Positions 43,766-52,982 of a DNA stretch of 64,000 nt are shown here, in pieces. Below the pieces are notes generated by a model. The model was given only the letters and a program-made list of their open reading frames with translations, had not been told where the DNA came from and did not search any database. Origin of the DNA: Bacteroidota bacterium. Its GTDB lineage: Bacteria > Bacteroidota > Bacteroidia > Cytophagales > Cyclobacteriaceae. The translations under genes were made by a program, and so were the position numbers. The DNA lies in NCBI GenBank assembly GCA_023417785.1, contig JAEZEH010000031.1, positions 62,001 to 126,000 of the forward strand, read 5' to 3'. Positions within the stretch are counted from its first letter, which is position 1. Every line of letters begins with the position of its first letter.

Positions 43766-44506
43766 TCAGGCCACTTCGGCAACTTTTGAATCAAGGCGTA
43801 TAAGCCCACAGAAAATCGCTGCCAGACACGTGCTGGAGATTATCGAAACAACAATGTTTCCTATTTCGACGTCTTCGGGAAACGGGATAAACCGCAAGCC
43901 CATAGCTACCACCATGATGGCAAAAAAAGTCAGCCAGTATTTTGCCCGAGGTTGATAAACAATAGCACCGGGATCACTTTTTTTAAAGAAGACAAACAGG
44001 AACAGCACGAACAAACCCGCGGCAGTACTGATCTGTTGCAGTGCATAAAACAACGGGTAGTTAACGCCGTCGAAAGGAACGTATGTCCCCTGATAAAACC
44101 AAAGTGTATTCGCGAAATAACCACTTCCATGGGTGAAGCTGTCCCAGAAAACATGCGATGCAGATCCTATCATCGCGGAGATCAGAAATACAACCCAATG
44201 TTTCCTGAAATAAGATGTCAGGTCGAAGTGCAGCAGATCCTGAAATTTTCGCTGGACCCAGCGTGGCGAATTATGAAGCAGGTTGCGCTTTACGTAAAGG
44301 TGAAATACAAATGACAGCAGGATAACCACGGGGATATTAAAATAAAATATTCCTGCTATCGTATGACTGTACTCACTGTTGCTGCCCATTTTGAAAAAGT
44401 ATTCAAAGTCCGGCGCAACGCTTCCAACGATAAGAGCAGTCGCCGAGAACCAGCGCTTCCGGTAAAAAGGGAGAACAATGGCTGTATGAGCAAGGGTAAA
44501 TGGCAT
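43766..44506 (-). CDS. DUF4184-family membrane protein
   Basis: Beginning at ATG 44506, this 246-residue protein starts MPFTLAHTAIVLPF and has GSVAPDFEYFF, matching the DUF4184 pattern (P-F-x-x-A-H-x-A and a PD motif). About six hydrophobic helices follow, with histidines in ASHVFWDSFTHGSG. The conserved His/Asp residues resemble those of YdjM-like membrane metal-dependent hydrolases, but the activity is unknown. It lies 35 bp after the MHS transporter on the same strand; the 44542 start of the frame would overlap that gene. Confidence 0.8.
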   Translation of the reverse strand: MPFTLAHTAIVLPFYRKRWFSATALIVGSVAPDFEYFFKMGSNSEYSHTIAGIFYFNIPVVILLSFVFHLYVKRNLLHNSPRWVQRKFQDLLHFDLTSYFRKHWVVFLISAMIGSASHVFWDSFTHGSGYFANTLWFYQGTYVPFDGVNYPLFYALQQISTAAGLFVLFLFVFFKKSDPGAIVYQPRAKYWLTFFAIMVVAMGLRFIPFPEDVEIGNIVVSIISSTCLAAIFCGLIRLDSKVAEVA

Positions 44507-44541
44507 ATTGTGTAATACGTTGCACCGCTGAGCGGGCCTCA

Positions 44542-46068
44542 CTAATCCATCACTTCGGCTTTTCGGCGGTTACTAAGGAAGATCATTCCGATCACAAATG
44601 AGATGCCCGCGACAGCGATCGGATACCAAAGACCGGCAAACGGGTCGCCGTCTGGCAGCTCAGGACTCTTGCTCCTGGTATACAGATAAGTAGCGATAAA
44701 CGGCGTCAGGCCTCCGAAAACACCATTCCCGATATGGTAAGGAAGCGACATGGACGTATATCGAATCCGTGTGGGGAAAATTTCCACAAGGAAAGCAGCA
44801 ATCGGTCCGTACACCATCGTGACAAGCACGACCTGAATCAGAACCATGCCGATCATACCCCGAAGCATTTCGCCACTCAATATGACCTCCTTCTTCACAA
44901 TCTGTTCTTCTTTGCCGGCGACTCCATAGGTCTCGCGCGACTGCGTTCCATCCTCAAATACCCTGACTGTTTGTCGCACCGCGACCGAGTCGCCGCTATC
45001 TGTTGGGCGCATAATAGTGATGTCTTCCTTCAAGTCGACAAGTTCTGTCTTCTGTGACAAGTCAGCGATGGCATACATGTGCATATAGACAGGCCGGTAT
45101 AATATCACTGCCAGTATCAATCCCAGCATCATGATCACCTTACGGCCATGTCTGTCGGAAAGCCAGCCGAAATAAATGAACAGGGGTGTGCCAATCACGA
45201 GTGCAATAGCAATTATGTTTCGGGTTTGAACAAATTCAATGTTACACGTCGTCTCAAGAAATGTCATAGCATAGAACTGGCCCGTATACCACACCACGCC
45301 TTGCCCCGCCGTTGCGCCGAATAAAGCAATGAGTACCATGCGGAGGTTTTCCTTTTTTGTGAAGCTTTCCTTCAGCGGATTCTTTGATATTTTTCCTTCA
45401 GCCTTGAGTTTTGAAAACAGCGGCGACTCCTTCATTTTCAGGCGGATGATGATTGAAACGCCGACCAATAGTGCCGACAACAGGAAGGGTATTCGCCAAC
45501 CCCAGTCGTTGAATTCGGCTACGCCAATATATTCCCGCACGGCGAGAATGACTCCGATAGAAACGAATAGGCCCAGCGTTGCCGTAGTCTGGATGAAGCT
45601 TGTATAAAATCCCCGATTGGCAGCTGGCGCATGTTCGGCGACATAGGTTGCAGCGCCACCGTACTCTCCGCCTAAAGCGAGGCCTTGCAGGAGGCGCAGG
45701 ATCAGAACAAGAATTGGTGCCAGCAATCCGATGGTATCATAGCCAGGTACAAGGCCGATGGCAAAGGTCGACCCCCCCATGAGCACCAGCGTAACAAGGA
45801 ACGTATACTTTCTGCCTACGATATCGCCAAGTCTGCCGAATACAAGTGCTCCGAACGGACGCACCACAAAACCAGCAGCAAACGTTGCGAGTGTCGCCAG
45901 AAAATCGGCGGTAGGGTTGGTCTGCGGAAAGAACTGTTCCGAGAGAATAATAGCGAGACTTCCAAAAATATAGAAATCATACCATTCAATAAGAGTACCT
46001 ACAGAAGAAGCCATGATGACGTACCACAGCGTTTTCTTCTCCTGTTTAGTAACAGCGGTTTGGGTCAT
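44542..46068 (-). CDS. MHS-type major facilitator transporter with extended periplasmic loop
   Basis: This 508-residue transporter has about 12 membrane helices and the metabolite:H+ symporter features IEWYDFYIFGSLA, FGRLGDIVGRKYTF and QGLALGGEYGGAATYVAEH, as in ProP, ShiA and KgtP. Between the eighth helix region (GRKVIMMLGLILAVILY) and IGMVLIQVVLVTMVY an extra ~70-residue hydrophilic segment is inserted (about 325-395; strands like EDGTQSRETYGVAGKEE). That insert is longer than in classic MHS proteins. The substrate is an organic acid or betaine by family; it is not defined here. Confidence 0.9.
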   Translation of the reverse strand: MTQTAVTKQEKKTLWYVIMASSVGTLIEWYDFYIFGSLAIILSEQFFPQTNPTADFLATLATFAAGFVVRPFGALVFGRLGDIVGRKYTFLVTLVLMGGSTFAIGLVPGYDTIGLLAPILVLILRLLQGLALGGEYGGAATYVAEHAPAANRGFYTSFIQTTATLGLFVSIGVILAVREYIGVAEFNDWGWRIPFLLSALLVGVSIIIRLKMKESPLFSKLKAEGKISKNPLKESFTKKENLRMVLIALFGATAGQGVVWYTGQFYAMTFLETTCNIEFVQTRNIIAIALVIGTPLFIYFGWLSDRHGRKVIMMLGLILAVILYRPVYMHMYAIADLSQKTELVDLKEDITIMRPTDSGDSVAVRQTVRVFEDGTQSRETYGVAGKEEQIVKKEVILSGEMLRGMIGMVLIQVVLVTMVYGPIAAFLVEIFPTRIRYTSMSLPYHIGNGVFGGLTPFIATYLYTRSKSPELPDGDPFAGLWYPIAVAGISFVIGMIFLSNRRKAEVMD

Positions 46069-46130
46069 TGTATGTTGATTGAATCGGAGAAAGATAACCA
46101 GATTTCAAAACCCGCCAAAATTAAATGCTA

Positions 46131-47033
46131 TTAGAAAAATATGTCCTGTGCCAACCTGTAGGTATTCGCATGTGCCTCAATAATATCATTGAACTCCGAC
46201 GAGTATCCGCCGCCCATGCTTATGACCAACGGAATTTTGTTTTGCTTCGCGAACGAAAGCACAACCCGATCCCGTTCCCTGCATCCGTTCCGGGTCACGC
46301 TGAGCTTTCCCAATTTGTCGGTAGCAAGGATATCGACACCGGATTGGAAGAAAAGAAAATCGGGAATAAAATGACCTGTTACTGCATCAAGGTTTGCAAT
46401 CAGCGTGTCAAGGTATTCCCTGTCACCAGTCTTATCGGGAAGGCCAATATCCAGATCGGATGTTTCTTTGATCAGAGGATAATTATTCGCCCCGTGCATG
46501 CTGAAGGTAAAGACCCGTGATTCGGTCCTGAAAATTTGGGCAGTGCCATTGCCCTGGTGAACATCGAGGTCGACAATAAGAATACGCGCGGCCTTCTTAG
46601 TCTTTAGAAGGTAATTCGCGGCGATGGCCTGATCGTTCAAAAGACAGAACCCCTCGCCGCGGTCGGTGAAGGCGTGATGAGTCCCCCCTGCGATATTCAT
46701 TGCTACGCCATGCTCAAAAGCAAAGTGCGTAGCGACTAATGTTCCGTGGGCGATGATTGTCTCACGATGAACCAGTGCCCGACTAAGGGGAAATCCTGTT
46801 CTCCTTACCTCCGCTGGTGTTAGTGCCAATGCCTTAAGCTTTTCCCAATAAGTCTGGTCGTGAGTGGCCAATATCCATTCTTCTGAAATGGCTTCAGGAT
46901 GAAAAATATTCTCCTCCGCAATGGTGCCCTCGTGCAACAACTGCCAGGGCAGCATTTCATACTTGCTCATTGGAAACCGGTGGTTCGGAGGCAAGGGCAG
47001 CACATAATCCCTGGTCCACGCAATCTTCAGCAT
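46131..47033 (-). CDS. Histone-deacetylase-family hydrolase
   Basis: This 300-residue protein belongs to the arginase/deacetylase fold: MNIAGGTHHAFTDRGEGFCL holds the active-site His pair, and LIVDLDVHQGNGTAQ (about residue 145) and FFQSGVDILATDKLG supply the zinc ligands. LVISMGGGYSSEF closes the pattern with a Gly-rich loop. Bacterial relatives deacetylate acetylpolyamines, acetoin-related substrates or proteins; the substrate cannot be told from sequence. It stands alone between an MHS transporter and a small lipoprotein gene. Confidence 0.92.
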   Translation of the reverse strand: MLKIAWTRDYVLPLPPNHRFPMSKYEMLPWQLLHEGTIAEENIFHPEAISEEWILATHDQTYWEKLKALALTPAEVRRTGFPLSRALVHRETIIAHGTLVATHFAFEHGVAMNIAGGTHHAFTDRGEGFCLLNDQAIAANYLLKTKKAARILIVDLDVHQGNGTAQIFRTESRVFTFSMHGANNYPLIKETSDLDIGLPDKTGDREYLDTLIANLDAVTGHFIPDFLFFQSGVDILATDKLGKLSVTRNGCRERDRVVLSFAKQNKIPLVISMGGGYSSEFNDIIEAHANTYRLAQDIFF

Positions 47034-47115
47034 ACGCGATAATGGAATAATCAGGGACGTTGCGTGTCCCTGATTTGACAGTATTGTCAGTTCACCGGTT
47101 TAAGAAATCATTTTA

Positions 47116-47565
47116 CTATTCGTGCTGGGCGTGGTACCACGCATCCTGAAGCTCGTGAAACAAGTCGTGAAGCTCGGTTAGCTTTGCTCCTACTTCCTCG
47201 TCTGTACCAGACTGCACAGTTTCCTGGAACTGTTTTGCTCCGCTATTGAGTTGATCAATTTTACCTTTGACCGCTTCATTATTGACCTGAGCCGGCAACT
47301 CGGATTTCGCCCAATTGTCCGCGACAGATGCCATCTCGCCTGCGAGTTCTCTGGCAGGCTGAAGGTTTGCGGAGTCCTTATAGGGATGGAAGGATTCAGC
47401 CATAACGATATGAAACTCATCCATCATGGTCCAATCATCGGTATCCGAACCAGCGGCAGCCGATTCGTCGGAAGCGGTGGATGTGGTCTTTTCGCCGCAG
47501 GCGAATAACATTCCCACTACGAAAGCAAGGGTCAAGAGCTGACCAATTTTCCTATTCATTCTCAT
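47116..47565 (-). CDS. Small lipoprotein downstream of the ABC transporter
   Basis: This 149-residue protein has a lipoprotein signal (GQLLTLAFVVGMLFACGEK). A Ser/Thr/Ala linker is followed by an all-helical, acidic domain with many His residues: DEFHIVMAESFHPYKD early and LHDLFHELQDAWYHAQHE at the end. The placement of His and acidic residues could bind a metal or be part of a four-helix bundle. It is 18 bp after the TerB-ABC transporter gene, so the two are very likely one transcript. No family is recognised. Confidence 0.75.
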   Translation of the reverse strand: MRMNRKIGQLLTLAFVVGMLFACGEKTTSTASDESAAAGSDTDDWTMMDEFHIVMAESFHPYKDSANLQPARELAGEMASVADNWAKSELPAQVNNEAVKGKIDQLNSGAKQFQETVQSGTDEEVGAKLTELHDLFHELQDAWYHAQHE

Positions 47566-47583
47566 TTACAGGTAAGTTTTATA

Positions 47584-50500
47584 TTATTTAAGGTTTTCTC
47601 TTCGCCGGTATCTCCTGTTGTTTCCGAAAAGCCGGAGAAATATTCTCAACAAATTGAAATACAACGTTACAAAAAGTGTCAATGTCATAAACCATATCAC
47701 GAGAATATTAAACACAAACGTGTCAATCTGGGCGCCCATAAAATGCTTTGTAGGCTGATAAAGACTGGCAGAATAATCAAGGGGGTGCCGCGGCTTATGT
47801 TCGAGAATATAGATCGGGTATATCTTTTGAATGAGAGTTCCCTGATATTCGACGATTCGTTCGGGCGTGGAAATGTTTCTTACCGCATCAGACACCGCCT
47901 TATTTACATAAGACGACCAAAGCGTTTCATACTGCTCAAGTTTGGGCTCCGTATCCGTCATTCCGGCGATCATGGATTCCTTTTCCTCAACGGCGCGCTG
48001 CATTTTGCGGGTATAGTATGTTTTGAGACTGGTCAGGAACAAGTTAGTATCTTCAAAAGCGAGGGAATCGAATTTTCCCGGTTCCAGTTTGTCGGTATCG
48101 AGTTTGTCTTCGCCCACGTAACGCAATTCATTAGAGATCTCGCGTTTCAGCAGTCCGAGAGCGTAGTTGAGCGGCTCATATCGTGTGTTCCGCCAATGGC
48201 TCCGGTGGTTCAGACAGAATGCGAGTTTCGACTGAAGCTCAGGGATGTAGTAGATACGCTTGTACTCGGCTTCCGCGGCAACCTGATCCAGGGCATAAAA
48301 CTTCTTTTCGTACGGATTATCCTTGAATTGGGTGACCATAAACGCTTCAAACGCCCAGCGTGATGTCATCAGGTCGCCGGCGAGAGGAATTCCAACAGGT
48401 TTTCCGACAGTTGGATTAAACTTATCGAAACTGATAACCACGCCGCTCAACAATAGCTGCGGAATAACAAGAAGAGGAATCAAAATGTAAATTGTAACCG
48501 CTGAATTGAATGCCGACGAAATGTTCAATCCAAGCATATTCGAAAAACAGGAGGCGCTGAAAAGTATCAGCCAGTAGCGCATTTCCGTCAGCGGAATTTC
48601 AAGAATGGAATTACCGACAACGACAAACAGAAATGTTTGGATCGCCGAGAACGCGAACATTACGAAAGTCTTCGAACTGAGGTAACTGCTGCGACTGAGA
48701 TGAAGAAACCGTTCGCGCTTCAATATTTTTCTATCGCGGAATATTTCTTCAGCGCTCATTGTCAAGCCGAAGAATAGCGCGACAACCACACTCATAAAAA
48801 AATAGACGGGTACATTCTGGTTATTGTAGAATGTATAGGTGCCGTCGCCTTCCATCGTATTATAGTATTTTACCATAAATGCGATGAAAAAAGCAAGAAC
48901 TGGTGCTCCAAGGAGATTTATAAGAAGGTATTGATGATTCGCAAGCTTCGCGAGTACGTCGCGTGTTATGAATACCTTGAACTGTTCAAACCAGTTTGGA
49001 ATTTCCTGGGTTACCGGGAGTGGCTCCTTCACATGGTCAATCCTCGGAGAGCGAACGCGTTGCTTGAAATATTGATACCATTGTCCTGGTGAGACTTTCC
49101 GTGTGTTCGTTAACCTTCCGTATTCATTGACCACTTTGGTCTCTATTATACTGAAGATCTGCTCCGGATTGATGTTTCCGCATTCGGGGCAGGCGCCTTG
49201 CGATTTGTTAGCGGCATTTATCATTTCGCGGAAATAGATCACCGCTTCGATTGGATTGCCGTAGTAAATTTGAAATCCGCCTACGTCCATTATAATGAGC
49301 GTGTCGAACATTTTGAAGATATCCGAAGAAGGCTGGTGGATAACCACGAACACCATTTTACCACGAAGAGACAATTCTTTCAGCAGGTCCATGATGTTTT
49401 CGGAATCACGGGACGACAAACCTGAAGTTGGTTCGTCAACAAAAAGGATTGTGGGCTCACGTAAAAGCTCGAGGCCGATGTTCAGGCGCTTGCGCTGGCC
49501 TCCGCTAATCGTTTTCTGCAACGGCGATCCGACTTTGAGGTCGCGAATTTCACTCAATCCCAGCACCATCAATACGCGAACCGTTAGCTCGACGATTTGT
49601 TTCTCGGAGTAGTTACCGAAACAAAGTTTCGCAGCGTAATAAAGGTTCTGAAAAACGGTCAGGTCTTCCATCAGCAAGTCGTCCTGAGGAACGTACCCAA
49701 TTATACCCTGGATCCTTTCCGGTTCTTCATAAATATCGATACCGTTAACCTGCACCCTTCCACTTGACGGTTTTTCAGAACCGTTAAGTACATTGAGGAG
49801 CGTCGACTTGCCCGAACCACTGGCCCCCATCAAGCCGATCAGTTTTCCGCCATGTTCGGAGATGTTGACGTTTTGAACTCCGGCGCGGCCTGACCGGAAA
49901 TGGTAAAACACGTGGTCGGCCGAGAATGAGATTTGCGTCTGGCTCTGACCTTGCAGAAAGCGGCTGATTACGTCACTGTAATAGATCGGCCCCATTTTAT
50001 CACCGCGGATTGTACTCCCTGTTGGAAACACGTCTATCCGCCGGCTCTTGAGAAGGATGCTGTTTAAATAGAGCGTGGTGATGCCCAGGTACTTGATGAA
50101 ATACGTTTCCGCTTCCGGAAGCCGGAGGATCGCCACCATGCCCGTAAGATCTTTCTCAATGATCCTCGGGCCGTCGTATTCACCCGAGCCCTCATCGATT
50201 ATCAGCACATTAGTCCCGGGCAGTTCATCGATATCCTGCGCAAGTACATACGCCTGCAACGTGTCCACTACATTTTTCGGAATTTTGAGAGCCTGTCCGA
50301 TGTAGAAGATTAGATTCGCCTGGCGATCCGAGATGTGATTGTCAGCATGAACCAGCTCGATGATTTTGACCACCAGCACCAGTTTCTGCTGCATCGTCAG
50401 CGCCTGGTTTACCTGGCGGATGATCTTCATGATATTCGACCAATCATCAACGAATTGTTGCGTATCGGTATCAAGGGTGCTCAGGTCGGGAGAATTCAGC

Positions 50501-50670
50501 GCGTGTGTCGAGCAGAATTCGTCGAAAAGCTTAAGATAAAAATTGGTTGCGTCACGATTGAGATGGATTGACAGAAACTCCTTTATGTTGGTCCGTTCGT
50601 CTTCGGTAATCCTTTCCCGCGCTACAATAGCAAATAGTTGTATAATTGCTTTAAGTAGTTCTTCACTCAT
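47584..50670 (-). CDS. ABCG-like transporter with N-terminal TerB-like domain
   Basis: This 1028-residue protein has an N-terminal helical, acidic part (about 1-150; VVKIIELVHADNHISDRQAN resembles TerB), then a domain of strands, then a full ABC ATPase (about 250-480): GLMGASGSGKSTLLNVL, ISGGQRKRLNIGLELL, LFVDEPTSGLSSRDSENIM. A linker with ACPECGNINPEQ follows. Six hydrophobic helices (about 590-780 and 1000-1020) form an ABC-2 type permease. ATPase-before-membrane order and the SGLSS motif are typical of the ABCG/White group. The substrate is unknown. A small lipoprotein follows by 18 bp. Confidence 0.87.
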   Translation of the reverse strand: MSEELLKAIIQLFAIVARERITEDERTNIKEFLSIHLNRDATNFYLKLFDEFCSTHALNSPDLSTLDTDTQQFVDDWSNIMKIIRQVNQALTMQQKLVLVVKIIELVHADNHISDRQANLIFYIGQALKIPKNVVDTLQAYVLAQDIDELPGTNVLIIDEGSGEYDGPRIIEKDLTGMVAILRLPEAETYFIKYLGITTLYLNSILLKSRRIDVFPTGSTIRGDKMGPIYYSDVISRFLQGQSQTQISFSADHVFYHFRSGRAGVQNVNISEHGGKLIGLMGASGSGKSTLLNVLNGSEKPSSGRVQVNGIDIYEEPERIQGIIGYVPQDDLLMEDLTVFQNLYYAAKLCFGNYSEKQIVELTVRVLMVLGLSEIRDLKVGSPLQKTISGGQRKRLNIGLELLREPTILFVDEPTSGLSSRDSENIMDLLKELSLRGKMVFVVIHQPSSDIFKMFDTLIIMDVGGFQIYYGNPIEAVIYFREMINAANKSQGACPECGNINPEQIFSIIETKVVNEYGRLTNTRKVSPGQWYQYFKQRVRSPRIDHVKEPLPVTQEIPNWFEQFKVFITRDVLAKLANHQYLLINLLGAPVLAFFIAFMVKYYNTMEGDGTYTFYNNQNVPVYFFMSVVVALFFGLTMSAEEIFRDRKILKRERFLHLSRSSYLSSKTFVMFAFSAIQTFLFVVVGNSILEIPLTEMRYWLILFSASCFSNMLGLNISSAFNSAVTIYILIPLLVIPQLLLSGVVISFDKFNPTVGKPVGIPLAGDLMTSRWAFEAFMVTQFKDNPYEKKFYALDQVAAEAEYKRIYYIPELQSKLAFCLNHRSHWRNTRYEPLNYALGLLKREISNELRYVGEDKLDTDKLEPGKFDSLAFEDTNLFLTSLKTYYTRKMQRAVEEKESMIAGMTDTEPKLEQYETLWSSYVNKAVSDAVRNISTPERIVEYQGTLIQKIYPIYILEHKPRHPLDYSASLYQPTKHFMGAQIDTFVFNILVIWFMTLTLFVTLYFNLLRIFLRLFGNNRRYRRRENLK

Positions 50671-50744
50671 GGAGTTTTCTTATACTGCATCCAAAATAAG
50701 CATTTAAATAAACCTTATTGTGCCGGAATAGAAATGAATTAAAG

Positions 50745-50778
50745 AAAAAAAGAGCGGCAAAACCGCTCTTTTTTTTAA
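50745..50778. terminator. Intrinsic terminator after the Prc-type protease gene
   Basis: The stem AGAGCGG (50751-50757) pairs with CCGCTCT (50763-50769) around a CAAAA loop. Flanking A and T runs lengthen the stem and give a U-tract on both strands. It lies 18 bp after the protease stop on the minus strand and before the ABC transporter gene, and can act in either direction. Confidence 0.85.
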
Positions 50779-50795
50779 TCAGGAGTTTAATTCTG

Positions 50796-52862
50796 TTAAC
50801 CAATGGTACTGATGAGATCAGAGAGGATAAATAAACCCTCACGCAAATATTCGTCATCAACTTCCTGAAGGTCACTGCTCGCTGTGATCTTTTCCTTGTC
50901 GACAATCTGCGTTTCAAGGGGCTGCTTTTCCCGTTTAAGTTCAGCTTCCTCAATCTCTTTCTTACGTACAGCCTCATTGAGGCTCACACGGGTTTCGGCA
51001 AAGCTCCTCTTTAAATCCTCTAATTCTGTCTGGAGTTTTTTCAGGGAAGCATCCGTTCTGAGGCGATTTTGATAGTTCTTCGACAATTCGGCGACAATGC
51101 GATCATTGATTAAAGGTGTTTTCTGATACAACGTCCCTTTGATTTCATCCCAGGGCAGCGCATTTGGATTTGAACTCTCGCCAAACTGGTCGGGAGCAAG
51201 AGCCGTCGGGAGCTTGATGTCCGGAACCACGCCGCGATTTTGTGTGCTGCTTCCGGTTACACGGTAGAATTTTTGAAACGTCAGCTTGAGATCTCCGACC
51301 GGTTCTTTTTCATTCAGGAAACGGTTCAGGTGAATAACCGTCTGAACGGTTCCCTTTCCGTAAGTCGACTCACCAACAACAACACCCCTCTTGTAATCCT
51401 GAATTGCTCCGGCAAAAATTTCAGATGCTGATGCACTGAAACGATTTGTCATGACGATGAGCGGCCCGTTGTAGAGAATGGAAGGATTTTCATCCAGCCC
51501 TACTTCAACTTTATTACCGGAGTTTCTCACCTGAACAACCGGACCATTCTTGATAAAAAGGCCGGTAAGGTCTATGGCCTCGGTGAGTGATCCACCGCCA
51601 TTGTTCCTAAGATCCAACACCAGTCCGTCGATCTTTTCAGCCTGCAGTTCTTTGATCAGCTTTTGAACATCACGTGTTGTACTGGTGTAGTTCGGATTTC
51701 CTTTTTGATATTCATCGAAATCCATGTAGAAACTCGGAAGGGTGATCACACCCATCTTCATACTCTTGCCATTTTTCTGATAGTCAATGACCGTTTTTTG
51801 CGCCCGTTGATCCTCCAGGTTGATTTTGTCACGAACCAGTTTAATAATCTTGGCAGGACCGTTTACGCCGGTTTCCACCGGAAGAATAGATAGCCTTACC
51901 GTTGTTCCTTTGGGACCTTTTATAAGTTTGACTACCTCGTCTATCCGCCAACCAACAACGTCAACCATTTCGCCATCATCACCCTGGCCTACAGCCACAA
52001 TACGGTCGTTGGGTAAAAGCTTCTTGCTTTTGTCGGCCGGGCCTCCCGCAATGATCTCGGCGACTTTGGTATAGTCATTCTCGGTTTGCAGCCTTGCTCC
52101 GATTCCCTCCAGTGAAAGACTCATGTTCTGTTTGAACAAATCTGCAGCGCGTGGTGAGAAATAATTCGTGTGGGGATCATATGCTTCGGTAACCGTATTC
52201 ATATAAACCCCGAAAACATCTTCAGTATTGAATTGCCTTACGGATTTGGCAAAGCGTTCATACCGTTCGCGGAGGGTCTTGCTGATCTCCTCCTGTGTTT
52301 TCCCGGTAAGCCTGAGACTAAGCGCCTGGCTCTTGATTAACTTGCGCCATATCTCATTGAGTTCAGCGTCATCGTTACACCACCCTTCCTTATCACGGTC
52401 GGTTTCATAGAACTCATTGAGAGAATAATCGAATTCTTTATCAATCAGGTTTTCCATCACATACTTCATCCTCGTTTCGAAACGATCGCGGAAAACGCTA
52501 TAGATCTCATAAGCCACCTTGACGTCTTCATCGCGGGTGTAATCGTCGATCTTGTTCCGGTGTTTCTCAAATGAAGCGATGTCTTTTTTTGTAAAATATG
52601 TCTTATTGTTATCGAGGTTCTTTACGTACTCGTCGAGTATCACCGACGAAAGCGAGTCGTTAAGTTTGATCTTGCGATAGTGGTTGTTATCTAGAATGTA
52701 GGCAATAATCTTTGCTTCCTTGCCATAGACAGCCTTTGGTTCCAAACGCGATGTATCGGCCGGACTAGTAGCGGCGACAAGCGTTGTGGCGTGGATGGCT
52801 ATGAAGAAAAGACTCGCAAACAGGTTTTTCATTTTCATCATCATAATAAAAAAGTGATTCAT
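50796..52862 (-). CDS. prc: Tail-specific carboxy-terminal processing protease (S41, Prc-like)
   Basis: This 688-residue periplasmic protease has an N-terminal signal (KNLFASLFFIAIHATTLVAA), a helical N-domain (about 40-220), a PDZ domain (LEGIGARLQTENDYTKV, then AEIIAGGPADKSKKLLPNDR), and an S41 catalytic domain with the serine in RFSASASEIFAG and the lysine in GESTYGKGTVQ (25 residues apart, as in E. coli Prc). The lysine-rich C-terminal helices match DUF3340. It degrades misfolded or tagged envelope proteins. The first Met is at 52862; ATGs at residues 7-11 are alternatives before the signal. Confidence 0.94.
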   Translation of the reverse strand: MNHFFIMMMKMKNLFASLFFIAIHATTLVAATSPADTSRLEPKAVYGKEAKIIAYILDNNHYRKIKLNDSLSSVILDEYVKNLDNNKTYFTKKDIASFEKHRNKIDDYTRDEDVKVAYEIYSVFRDRFETRMKYVMENLIDKEFDYSLNEFYETDRDKEGWCNDDAELNEIWRKLIKSQALSLRLTGKTQEEISKTLRERYERFAKSVRQFNTEDVFGVYMNTVTEAYDPHTNYFSPRAADLFKQNMSLSLEGIGARLQTENDYTKVAEIIAGGPADKSKKLLPNDRIVAVGQGDDGEMVDVVGWRIDEVVKLIKGPKGTTVRLSILPVETGVNGPAKIIKLVRDKINLEDQRAQKTVIDYQKNGKSMKMGVITLPSFYMDFDEYQKGNPNYTSTTRDVQKLIKELQAEKIDGLVLDLRNNGGGSLTEAIDLTGLFIKNGPVVQVRNSGNKVEVGLDENPSILYNGPLIVMTNRFSASASEIFAGAIQDYKRGVVVGESTYGKGTVQTVIHLNRFLNEKEPVGDLKLTFQKFYRVTGSSTQNRGVVPDIKLPTALAPDQFGESSNPNALPWDEIKGTLYQKTPLINDRIVAELSKNYQNRLRTDASLKKLQTELEDLKRSFAETRVSLNEAVRKKEIEEAELKREKQPLETQIVDKEKITASSDLQEVDDEYLREGLFILSDLISTIG

Positions 52863-52893
52863 GGAGCATAAGGCAAACTACATGCCTTAAGTT

Positions 52894-52901
52894 CAAACGT
52901 A
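52894..52901 (-). promoter_or_regulatory. Bacteroidota -7 box (TACGTTTG) of the Prc-type protease gene
   Basis: TACGTTTG on the minus strand is a perfect TAnnTTTG match about 32 bp before the first ATG. Just downstream, at 52869-52889, the 7-bp inverted repeat TAAGGCA/TGCCTTA with a 7-nt loop would fold in the 5' leader. No convincing -33 box was seen. Confidence 0.45.
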
Positions 52902-52982
52902 AAAAGTAATGAATTTGATCCTCCGAAAGAAAGGATTCCTGACCATTTATATCAAATAACCGATGAACAGCTGCGACCAGGC

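Noticed and set aside
47743..48363. Plus-strand open frame of 206 codons
   Set aside because: It is antisense to the ABC transporter's permease part.
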